Shown here piece after piece: positions 1-6,037 of a stretch of 18,804 bases of DNA. Every line of letters begins with the position of its first letter. Position 1 is the first letter of the stretch. Origin of the DNA: DATCLA01 sp036564195 (GTDB lineage Bacteria > Bacillota > UBA4882 > UBA8346); assembly GCA_036564195.1 (NCBI GenBank), contig DATCLA010000116.1:1-18804 (forward strand). The letters are read 5' to 3'. Position numbers and translations under genes: made by a program. Under the pieces are notes generated by a model, which saw only the letters and a list, made by a program, of their open reading frames with translations, searched no databases and was not told where the DNA came from.

Positions 1-390
1 GTTAAATACTTTAAAAGCGGTGTCAAAACTTTCTTTCGGCACCACATAATTGTAGGACGTAGCATAAAATGAAGTAAACCCGTTAAAATGCCCGCCTTCC
101 CAGAACGTCGCTTTGGCAATGTCCTGGTATGTATACTCAGAACCGCCCCGAAAGACCAAATGTTCCATAAGATGGGCAATACCTTTCTCCTTTTCCTGCC
201 GGGTACCGACTGGAAAAACCGCATACATGGAGACTAGGGGCTGATCTTTCATTAATTTATACATTACCGTAATTCCGTTTTTTAAAACGATCTTCTCAAA
301 GTTCTCCCGAGGAGCGGCCGTAACCGCCGGTACTATGGTTACTACAATCAATAAGGCCAATAGACCTCTTTTGACACGTTTTCCGATCAC
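1..390 (-). CDS. M16 family zinc metallopeptidase, N-terminal 130 residues (runs off left edge)
   Basis: The N-terminal part of an exported insulinase/M16-type zinc peptidase. A GTG start at 390 is preceded by a strong GGAGGAGG-type SD and gives a basic, hydrophobic signal sequence (residues 1-25, ending near VTAA). The mature part then reads like other M16 peptidases: an ENFEKIVLKNGITVMYK opening strand, and the inverted zinc motif HLMEH (HxxEH) followed by LVFRGG. In this family the two histidines bind zinc and the glutamate is the catalytic base; the second zinc-binding glutamate should lie downstream and may fall outside the window. The GTG overlaps the stop codon of the preceding gene by 4 nt (GTGA), so the two are probably translationally coupled. 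The C-terminus lies beyond base 1. The exact substrate is unknown. Confidence 0.9.
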   Translation of the reverse strand, partial: MIGKRVKRGLLALLIVVTIVPAVTAAPRENFEKIVLKNGITVMYKLMKDQPLVSMYAVFPVGTRQEKEKGIAHLMEHLVFRGGSEYTYQDIAKATFWEGGHFNGFTSFYATSYNYVVPKESFDTAFKVFN

Positions 391-1226
391 CGCTTTTCCT
401 CCTCCACCTGAAGCTGCTCAGGGTAAGCTCCCCAGTCGAATGAAACTTTTTTCCTGCCCATTTTGAGCTTGACTCCATTTTTGCGCCTAATCGCCTCGTT
501 ATTTTCAAAAAAACCGTTGTTGTTATAATCGACAAATAGCAGATCCTGATAATCATTGTAACGCCCGTTATGGTTTTGGTCGACCAACCCTACCAGTTTC
601 CCCATTCCATCCTCAATGATTTCCGCCAGAAACCAAGTCCGGACCTCAACTAATAAAAAGGGTTTTTCTTTTCCCAAAAAACCTGGTTTAAAGATATAAC
701 CCAAGACACTGATTTCGATCGGTTGAACTACCGTGCCGCCGGCCTTTTGATAAGGCACCGAGAGTCGTACCGGTTCCGGGCCCAATACCCAGTAGGCATG
801 GGAGCTAAGCCAAGAGTATCCCCCGTACCATTCATTCAATAATAAACTATAGGACTCCCCCGCAAAACTTCCGTCACCGTCCCGGTCTATGTAAAGCCGT
901 TTCTCTTCGCCGTAAATATCTACAATAAAGCCAAATTTTTGATCCTGGTCGCCTAGAACGATATATCCTGTGTAGGGGTTTTTCATCCCTAGCTTCGGTA
1001 GGTCTTTAAACCGCTCGGTATTACCAACTTCCAGTTCAATCCGTTGCATACTGTCCCAATATTTTTGCGCCGATCGATAACCCCAGGGAATATGGTTGGA
1101 AACGGCTTTGAGAGAATAATTACCACACTTAATCTGACCCAGCTGCGGTAGAGCCGCCCAAGAAACTCCGGTTAAAAAAAACAATCCACTTAACAGCCAA
1201 ATACCTAAATTAATTAACGGCTTCAT
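387..1226 (-). CDS. secreted protein of unknown function with three calcium-loop-like motifs
   Basis: A 279-residue protein I cannot assign to a named family. Residues 1-24 form a clear Sec signal peptide with a likely cleavage after SWA. Three short Asp/Asn-rich loops resemble calcium-binding DxDxDG loops: DRDGDG (114-119), DQNHNG (216-221) and DYNNNG (233-238, with an acidic residue at loop position 12). Similar loops occur in EF-hand, dockerin and thrombospondin type 3 repeats, so extracellular calcium binding is a reasonable inference but not shown. The ATG at 1226 has an AAAGGA SD about 9 nt upstream. The gene sits between a YlbF-family gene and an M16 peptidase on the same strand and overlaps the peptidase by 4 nt, which suggests joint expression and perhaps a shared extracellular role. 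Confidence 0.8.
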   Translation of the reverse strand: MKPLINLGIWLLSGLFFLTGVSWAALPQLGQIKCGNYSLKAVSNHIPWGYRSAQKYWDSMQRIELEVGNTERFKDLPKLGMKNPYTGYIVLGDQDQKFGFIVDIYGEEKRLYIDRDGDGSFAGESYSLLLNEWYGGYSWLSSHAYWVLGPEPVRLSVPYQKAGGTVVQPIEISVLGYIFKPGFLGKEKPFLLVEVRTWFLAEIIEDGMGKLVGLVDQNHNGRYNDYQDLLFVDYNNNGFFENNEAIRRKNGVKLKMGRKKVSFDWGAYPEQLQVEEEKR

Positions 1227-1266
1227 TTGGTCACATCCTTTAGCATGGACTCACTAGCTTACCGTA

Positions 1267-1614
1267 TCATTTAAAATCCTCCGGCAGTTTCAGATCTACC
1301 GCGGAATTGATAATCTTTTGAATCTCCATCATCATTTTGGAAAACTGATATTCAGCCACTAGAAATTCCCGGACGTAAAGGTTCAGGCTCACTACTTCTG
1401 TTAATTTGCGGATCTCCTTTTCCAGCGGTTCCAAATTCGGTTCACCGCTTAGTTTTTTCCTCTCTAACTCCAGCTGTTTCTTTCGAAAATCATTAAACAT
1501 CAATTTGGCCGCCTCATGGGTTTCCAATTTTTCTTTAGCAGCCTTGTAGTTAAGGTATTCAGGGCAATTCGCCAGTGCTTTTGCCAGTTCTTTGGCAATT
1601 TCCAAGGGTTTCAT
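1267..1614 (-). CDS. YlbF/YmcA family protein
   Basis: A 115-residue, highly charged, almost entirely helical protein of the YlbF/YmcA (Com_YlbF) family. It opens with a short helix (PLEIAKELAKALANCPEY), followed by the family hallmark of a long helix with LMFNDFRKKQLELERKK and a second coiled-coil-like stretch. In Bacillus subtilis YlbF and YmcA form a complex with YaaT that modulates RNase Y-dependent mRNA processing and affects competence, sporulation and biofilms; whether this paralogue does the same is inference. The start chosen is the ATG at 1614, because a GGGGAGG SD lies 6-7 nt upstream; an in-frame TTG at 1629 would lie upstream of that SD. It is the first gene of the leftward cluster with the secreted protein and M16 peptidase. 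Confidence 0.85.
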   Translation of the reverse strand: MKPLEIAKELAKALANCPEYLNYKAAKEKLETHEAAKLMFNDFRKKQLELERKKLSGEPNLEPLEKEIRKLTEVVSLNLYVREFLVAEYQFSKMMMEIQKIINSAVDLKLPEDFK

Positions 1615-1645
1615 CGTGTGCCTCCCCAATAATAGAAAATAAATT

Positions 1646-1673
1646 AATCTACTTATTAAACCAGGTAGTCCAA
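1646..1673 (-). promoter_or_regulatory. weak candidate sigma-A promoter for the YlbF-family gene
   Basis: Reading leftward, TTGGAC (1668-1673), 16 nt, TAGATT (1646-1651), about 30 nt upstream of the chosen start. The match to consensus is modest and the region is AT-rich, so this is only a candidate. Confidence 0.28.
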
Positions 1674-1815
1674 ATTTTATAAGATACTCTTTAGGACGAA
1701 ATACTCTCGGATCATTTCAAATTCGTGGACTATGACAATATTTCCTGCTATTTTTCCCTTTTATTTCTTTCCCAAAATCTGGCGGCATATTCTTTTCAAA
1801 TTCTTCACAAACTGT

Positions 1816-1844
1816 TTGAGGTAGAAAATAGAACCCAGTATAAT
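1816..1844 (+). promoter_or_regulatory. sigma-A-type promoter for the DUF421-DUF4363 pair
   Basis: TTGAGG (1816-1821), a 17-nt spacer, then a perfect TATAAT (1839-1844). Transcription would start near 1851, giving a leader of about 37 nt to the TTG start at 1888. Spacing and the -10 box are ideal and the orientation fits. The rest of the 1630-1887 intergenic region shows nothing else I can support. Confidence 0.7.
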
Positions 1845-1887
1845 GCCGTATTTATCATTACAGGCATGCAGGTTAAGGTGATATAAT

Positions 1888-2583
1888 TTGCTAATCCTGC
1901 CGGTACGCACGATCATTCTTTATTTATTAGTTGTCGTGGTAATCAGAATTATGGGCAAACACCAAATCGGACAGCTTCAGCCTTTCGAATTAGTAATTGC
2001 GATTATGATCTCCGAGTTAGCAGCTATTCCCATGCAGGATACTGAAATTCCGTTGTTAAACGGAGTCATCCCCATTATCACTTTACTTTTCATCCAAACC
2101 AGCCTATCGTTGCTGGCAATGAAAAGTGTGCTGGCCCGCCGTCTAATCTGCGGCACTCCCAGTATTTTAATTGAAAAAGGCCGCATTAATGAAATTGAAT
2201 TAAAAAGATTACGTTATAACCTAACAGATCTCCTGGAACAACTCCGGCAAAAAAACATACCCAACATCGCCGATGTAGAGTTTGCTGTTTTAGAAACCAG
2301 CGGTAAATTATCGGTAATCCCCAAATCCCAAAAACGACCGGTCAACCCGGAAGATTTAAAACTAGACGTTTCCTACGAAGGTCTGTCGCAAGTCCTCATC
2401 TGCGACGGAATACTGCAACGCGAAGTCTTAAGTAAAGGCAATTTATCCGAAACTTGGCTCCAAAAAGAACTACAACAGTTGGGGATTGAATCCTGGAACG
2501 AGGTCTTCCTAGCCAGTCTCGACAGTTCCGGTAAATTGTTTGTCCAACCTAAAATCACAAGCAGGAAAATAAACATATCATGA
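1888..2583 (+). CDS. DUF421 (YetF-type) membrane protein
   Basis: A 231-residue integral membrane protein of the DUF421/YetF family. The N-terminal third is hydrophobic with two to three membrane segments and carries the family signature RIMGKHQIGQLQPFELVIAI followed by MISELAAIPM. The cytoplasmic half contains the conserved PSILIEKGRINE strand, a helical L-x-x-L-R segment, and the DVEFAVLETSGKLSVIPK motif typical of the family's soluble domain. A second copy of the pattern near the C-terminus (VFLASLDSSGKLFVQPK) is also normal. In B. subtilis related proteins are linked to spore germination and membrane functions, but the biochemical role is unknown. Translation starts at TTG, preceded by AAGGTGAT at 1875-1882. 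The stop overlaps the next gene (ATGA). Confidence 0.92.
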   Translation: MLILPVRTIILYLLVVVVIRIMGKHQIGQLQPFELVIAIMISELAAIPMQDTEIPLLNGVIPIITLLFIQTSLSLLAMKSVLARRLICGTPSILIEKGRINEIELKRLRYNLTDLLEQLRQKNIPNIADVEFAVLETSGKLSVIPKSQKRPVNPEDLKLDVSYEGLSQVLICDGILQREVLSKGNLSETWLQKELQQLGIESWNEVFLASLDSSGKLFVQPKITSRKINIS

Positions 2584-2960
2584 AAGCCTGGATCCTGTCA
2601 GTAATCGGATTTCTACTGCTCCTCGGTTTCGGCGCCGGCAGCAACCGTTATCTTCATAATAGCAGTAATCGAGTGGTCCTGCTGGTAAACAGGATTGATT
2701 CCGCTATCGAAAGTGAAGACTGGCAACTGGCAGTCAACCGCCTCGTTAAAGCCACCCACTACTGGAAACGGATTAAATCCTGGTGGGCTCTGCTTATCCA
2801 TCACCAAGAGCTAGACAATATTGAAAACGCTTTAGTCAAATTAGAAAAGGCAATTCAATGCCAGGATCAGAACAACTCTCAGATGATTTCGGGAGAACTC
2901 CAGTATTTCCTGCAACACATCCCGCAGAGGGAAAAATTTACTGTTATCAACATCCTCTAA
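2580..2960 (+). CDS. DUF4363 family membrane-anchored small protein
   Basis: A 126-residue protein with a single N-terminal membrane anchor (residues about 4-20) and a helical extracytoplasmic domain. Features such as a Trp-containing helix (WQLAVNRLVKATHYWKRIKSWW), the HHQELDNIENAL segment and regular hydrophobic spacing match DUF4363, a family commonly encoded directly after DUF421 genes. The ATG overlaps the DUF421 stop by 4 nt, so the two are almost certainly translated together and may act as a membrane pair. Function is unknown; assignment rests on sequence pattern plus the neighbour. Confidence 0.8.
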   Translation: MKAWILSVIGFLLLLGFGAGSNRYLHNSSNRVVLLVNRIDSAIESEDWQLAVNRLVKATHYWKRIKSWWALLIHHQELDNIENALVKLEKAIQCQDQNNSQMISGELQYFLQHIPQREKFTVINIL

Positions 2961-2967
2961 AGAAATT

Positions 2968-2997
2968 CACCGTCTTTTTTGGGAAGACGGTGTCTTT
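2968..2997 (+). terminator. rho-independent terminator of the DUF421-DUF4363 operon
   Basis: A 9-bp perfect stem, CACCGTCTT (2968-2976) with AAGACGGTG (2984-2992), and a 7-nt loop, followed by TCTTT. It lies 8 nt after the DUF4363 stop. The T tract is short, so termination may be partial. Confidence 0.75.
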
Positions 2998-3006
2998 GCC
3001 ATAAAA

Positions 3007-3102
3007 TGACGGTCTCATAATTCCAAATTCCTTTAGCAGACTGCAAAAACCCCGTTCCTGCTTTTGCATCTGATCCCGAAAGTTGGAATTATGATTGCGT
3101 CA
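3007..3102. repeat. 96-bp long imperfect palindrome
   Basis: Three nested complementary segments share one centre. Outer: TGACG (3007-3011) with CGTCA (3098-3102). Middle: a perfect 12-bp pair, TCATAATTCCAA (3015-3026) with TTGGAATTATGA (3083-3094). Inner: CAGA-C-TGCAAAA (3037-3048) with TTTTGCATCTG (3062-3072), with one bulged C. The unpaired segments between stems are symmetric in length (3 by 3 and 10 by 10), and the loop is 13 nt. No open reading frame, no flanking target duplication and no T tract explain it. It could be a structured RNA, a MITE-like remnant or a protein-binding site. Confidence 0.7.
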
Positions 3103-3150
3103 AATAAAAAGAGGAGGAAGTTGTTTTATATTATTTAAAACGGGCTTCCT
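3103..3150 (-). terminator. probable terminator after the glycosyltransferase gene
   Basis: Read leftward: AGGAAG, CCC, GTTTTA, 7-nt loop, TAAAAC, AA, CTTCCT, then CCTCTTTTTATTTG. The two 6-bp stems are separated by a small internal loop, and a T-rich tract follows within a few bases. It is the first such structure after the stop at 3237. The stem is AT-rich, so efficiency is uncertain. Confidence 0.5.
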
Positions 3151-3236
3151 TTAGAAAAAGTTCCAAGTCGAATAGATCTTTTCCGACCAGCTTCCACTCT
3201 AACGCATTCAACCCAGCAACTACCGTTTAAACCTAA

Positions 3237-4388
3237 TTATAGTTCGCTTCTATTTTTCAAAAAAGTTGTAGCGACATAGCGGACAATTTCCTTAGAAGCA
3301 TGCGGTCGCCCCAACTCAGCAATCTTCTTTTTTAATATTTGTAAGCGGGCTGCATCCCGGACCAACTCTTCAATTTGGGCGGCAGCTTCCCGGGGATCCC
3401 GAGCTCTTAAACAGGCATTATGTCTTAATAAAAACTCACAGTTTCCCGATTCTTGTCCCGGAATCGGAGCGAGTACGACCATTGGTAAACCTTTGGCCAT
3501 TGCCTCCGTTGTAGTCAGTCCGCCTGATTTAGAAACCATCAGGTCGCTGGCATTCATCAATTCATGCATATTGCGGACAAAACCATAAATGTGAACAGTA
3601 TGGATCCCGGCACCTACCAAAGACCGTAGCTCTTCCTGAAGTTTCTGATTATTCCCACAAATAACCATAATTTGTAATGGGGTTTTAATTTGCAAAACTT
3701 CATGCAACAAAGTTTTGACCGGTCCAACTCCAAAACCGCCGCTGGTAACTAAAAGAGTGAACTGATCCACTCGTAATCCCAACCTGGCGCGAATCTCTTC
3801 TTTGGGAAGTACCTCCCCAAATTCCTGATTAATCGGGATACCCAAAGGCTGTATTTTTTGCCCCGCCACCCCTAAAGTTTCTAATCTGGCAGTTAGCTCT
3901 TCGTTAGGAGTAATGTAGAGATCCACTCCCTGCTCCCGCCACCAGGCATGAGGATAATAATCGGTAATGCAAGTAGCCAAGATCGTCTTCAGGCCATGTT
4001 TCTTTTTTAAATGGGTAATAATCTCATTTGGTAAAAAATGGGTAGTAAAAACCAGGTCAGGCTGTTGCTCCAATAGATATTGTTCAAACCCTTTACAACA
4101 TAACGCATTATTAATCCGACGTACTATTTTAGAGATCCGCGCCACTGAGTCCAAATTTAAAAAGTAGTACCCCAAAGCCCATAACCAGGGTAGATACTTC
4201 ACTAAAAACAGGTAAGTCCAGGGATATATCTTCCTGAAAAACGGCGTTGCCAGGTCTAAAGCATCCAGAATTTCAATCCGGGCAGCGGGGTAAGCTGTTT
4301 TAACTTCTTGAAACAAGGCCTCAGCTGCCCGACGGTGCCCGGCTCCGCTATTTGCGTAAATAATTAATATTTTATACAGTGTTGGCAT
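3237..4388 (-). CDS. MGDG synthase/UgtP-like glycosyltransferase (GT28-type)
   Basis: About 383 residues, the usual size for processive glycolipid synthases. The N-terminus shows the MGDG-synthase domain: KILIIYANSGAGHRRAAEAL (glycine-rich loop plus the conserved GAGH) and a central HFLPNEI segment. The C-terminal half is GT28-like with LLVTSGGFGVG and the donor-binding stretch SKSGGLTTTEAMAKGLP followed by PGQESGN. Such enzymes transfer glucose or galactose from a UDP-sugar to diacylglycerol at the membrane's inner face, making glycolipids and, in Bacillota, lipoteichoic acid anchors; MurG is a relative but differs in its signature. I use the ATG at 4388; a TTG at 4397 is in frame, and the only nearby SD (AAAGGA) sits almost against the ATG, so the start is uncertain. 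It is a single-gene unit with its own promoter. Confidence 0.85.
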   Translation of the reverse strand: MPTLYKILIIYANSGAGHRRAAEALFQEVKTAYPAARIEILDALDLATPFFRKIYPWTYLFLVKYLPWLWALGYYFLNLDSVARISKIVRRINNALCCKGFEQYLLEQQPDLVFTTHFLPNEIITHLKKKHGLKTILATCITDYYPHAWWREQGVDLYITPNEELTARLETLGVAGQKIQPLGIPINQEFGEVLPKEEIRARLGLRVDQFTLLVTSGGFGVGPVKTLLHEVLQIKTPLQIMVICGNNQKLQEELRSLVGAGIHTVHIYGFVRNMHELMNASDLMVSKSGGLTTTEAMAKGLPMVVLAPIPGQESGNCEFLLRHNACLRARDPREAAAQIEELVRDAARLQILKKKIAELGRPHASKEIVRYVATTFLKNRSEL

Positions 4389-4424
4389 TCCTTTCAAAAT
4401 GATCTTTTATCAAGTCTTCTTTTT

Positions 4425-4453
4425 ATTATAAATAGATTTATACCCGGCGTCAA
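4425..4453 (-). promoter_or_regulatory. strong sigma-A promoter of the glycosyltransferase gene
   Basis: Reading leftward, TTGACG (4448-4453), 17 nt, perfect TATAAT (4425-4430). The predicted start of transcription is near 4418, leaving a short leader of 20-30 nt. Confidence 0.8.
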
Positions 4454-4606
4454 TTTAGAACCTTTACGGATTCGTAATGCTTAAAACAAAGCTAAAACTA
4501 AATTTATTGACCGTCTTTCGCCCTAAATATCAGCTACTTAATATTAAGCCGGTTTTATAATTTCATAACACTTTGTTATAACATGAATACATGCTAGTAG
4601 ATATTG

Positions 4607-4615
4607 TGTTATAAT
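4607..4615 (+). promoter_or_regulatory. candidate extended -10 promoter upstream of the DUF4015 gene
   Basis: TGTTATAAT matches an extended -10 element (TGn-TATAAT). No good -35 box lies upstream. A related TGTTATAAC occurs about 35 nt earlier, near 4574-4582. Transcription from here would give a leader of about 170 nt containing the inverted repeat at 4675-4722. The 4454-4794 stretch is otherwise AT-rich with no gene I can see. Confidence 0.4.
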
Positions 4616-4674
4616 TACTAATTGTAATTAGGTGACTACATAAATTTTGTAAAAGTCTGAATAAGACCAATTTA

Positions 4675-4722
4675 ACTTTTATTTCTGTCAGGTTGTTTTC
4701 CTCAAAAAACCTGAATAAAAGT
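4675..4722 (+). repeat. nested inverted repeat in the DUF4015 leader
   Basis: ACTTTTATT (4675-4683) pairs with AATAAAAGT (4714-4722). Inside, CAGGTT (4689-4694) pairs with AACCTG (4708-4713), and TTTT (4696-4699) with AAAA (4704-4707) around a CCTC loop. That makes 19 bp, interrupted by a one-sided 5-nt bulge and a single bulged G. It lies about 70 nt upstream of the start codon and is not followed by a T tract, so it is more likely an operator or RNA element than a terminator. Confidence 0.6.
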
Positions 4723-4794
4723 GATTTAAATAACAGGAAAAAATACCTTTTCTGACGAAATATTGAAGAAATTTACAGTAAAGGTGATTATAAT

Positions 4795-5979
4795 ATGCAG
4801 AAAAAATGGGTCTTAGTCCTTACCTCAGCCCTTTGCCTCTTTACAATTTTATCATTTATTATAACATTACCCGAAAAGCCCCAAGTATTTAAAGATGTAA
4901 CAACCACTAAATCATTACTGGTTGCCAATAAAAATCAAATTGTTAAAGCGGCTGAACCTCCAGTCCCGACACCCTCTCCGGTTCCCCAACTCTATAAAAT
5001 GGACTGGCCCAAACCGGATGTAGTCAAAGGTGTTTATACTACCGGATGGATCGCTGGCTCCAGTAAGTGGTTTCCCCGCCTGATCGAATTTATCGATGCC
5101 ACTCCCATCAACGCGCTGGTAGTTGATATTAAAGACGATACTGGTAACCTTTCTTTCCTGGCCGAAATTCCTTTAGCCCAAAGCGTCAATGCCGCGGTTA
5201 AAATGATCCCGGAACCTGAAAAAATGATGCAGACCCTTAAAGAACACGCCATCTACCCTATCGCCCGGATTGTAGTCTTCAAAGACCCGTTGTTGGCTAA
5301 AGCCAAACCGGAATGGGCAGTCAAAGATATTGAAGGGGGTCTCTGGACTGACCGGAAAGGCCTGCATTGGGTTGATCCTCATAATAAGGAATATTGGGAT
5401 TATATTGTGGATATCGCCAAAGCAGCGATCCGCCTTGGTTTTCAGGAAATTCAATTCGATTATGTCCGTTTTACCAGTGATGGTAATACCAAACGCTGCC
5501 TCTACCCCTTTGGTAACGGCCAGGCCGCCGAAGATGTCATTGAGGAATTTCTAAAATACACCCGGACTCAACTGGACCAATACGGTGTCCCAATTTCTGC
5601 GGATATCTTCGGCCTGACCACCAGTGCCGACGCCGATCTGGGTATTGGACAACGCTTTGAAAAAATTGCCCAACAGGTAGATATCGTCTGCCCTATGGTT
5701 TACCCGTCCCACTATATCCCAGGAAATTTCGGACTGAAAAATCCTAATTCCCAGCCGTATCAAACCGTCTTTTGCAGTGTCAGTGATGCCATCAAAAGAC
5801 TGGAGGCCGCCCAAAACACCACCACTAAAATCCGTCCTTGGTTACAGGACTTCAGTTTAGGAGTTCACTATGGCCGGACGGAAATTCAAGCTCAAATCAA
5901 AGCTGTTGAGGATGCCGGCCTTAAGGAATGGCTCTTCTGGAATCCCAGTTGCCGTTATAACATTGAAAAATACTTATAA
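4795..5979 (+). CDS. membrane-anchored putative glycoside hydrolase (DUF4015)
   Basis: A 394-residue protein with an N-terminal signal anchor (residues about 5-24), a Pro-rich linker (near residues 55-65) and a single DUF4015/PF13200 TIM-barrel-type domain. Recognisable elements are VKGVYTTGW (first barrel strand), ALVVDIKDDTGNLSF (strand with conserved Asp residues), IYPIARIVVFKDPLLA, the WVDPHNKEYWDYIVDIA helix, and FQEIQFDYVRFTSDG, whose FDYVRF segment is the family's most conserved stretch, with an acidic residue suited to catalysis. Related domains are classed as putative glycosidases acting on extracellular polysaccharide; the substrate is not known. ATG at 4795 follows AAGGTGAT by a normal distance. 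It stands alone, facing a convergent neighbour. Confidence 0.9.
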   Translation: MQKKWVLVLTSALCLFTILSFIITLPEKPQVFKDVTTTKSLLVANKNQIVKAAEPPVPTPSPVPQLYKMDWPKPDVVKGVYTTGWIAGSSKWFPRLIEFIDATPINALVVDIKDDTGNLSFLAEIPLAQSVNAAVKMIPEPEKMMQTLKEHAIYPIARIVVFKDPLLAKAKPEWAVKDIEGGLWTDRKGLHWVDPHNKEYWDYIVDIAKAAIRLGFQEIQFDYVRFTSDGNTKRCLYPFGNGQAAEDVIEEFLKYTRTQLDQYGVPISADIFGLTTSADADLGIGQRFEKIAQQVDIVCPMVYPSHYIPGNFGLKNPNSQPYQTVFCSVSDAIKRLEAAQNTTTKIRPWLQDFSLGVHYGRTEIQAQIKAVEDAGLKEWLFWNPSCRYNIEKYL

Positions 5980-6002
5980 GCGGGCCAATCAGAGAACCCG
6001 CT
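5979..6002. terminator. hairpin between convergent genes, possible bidirectional terminator
   Basis: AGCGGG (5979-5984) pairs with CCCGCT (5997-6002) around a 12-nt loop, beginning at the last base of the DUF4015 stop codon. The GC-rich stem sits between two convergent genes and would serve both strands. Neither side has a strong T tract (leftward TATAAGTATTTTTC), so this is only moderately supported. Confidence 0.4.
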
Positions 6003-6037
6003 CTAATGATCTATTAATCAAGCCTTAATCAACCTCA

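Noticed and set aside
296..556. An 86-codon minus-strand frame across the M16 and secreted-protein junction
   Set aside because: It overlaps two genes that have signal peptides and recognisable motifs in another frame, and it resembles no known protein.
3007..3102. Interpretation of the palindrome as an insertion sequence or CRISPR repeat
   Set aside because: It has no transposase, no target duplication and no repeated unit with spacers; only one copy lies in the window.
4507..4535. TTGACC with a possible -10 box upstream of the DUF4015 gene
   Set aside because: No acceptable -10 hexamer lies 16-18 nt downstream.
4785..4797. TATAAT immediately before the DUF4015 ATG as a promoter
   Set aside because: It overlaps the start codon and follows the SD, so it cannot give a translatable leader; it is AT-rich spacer sequence.
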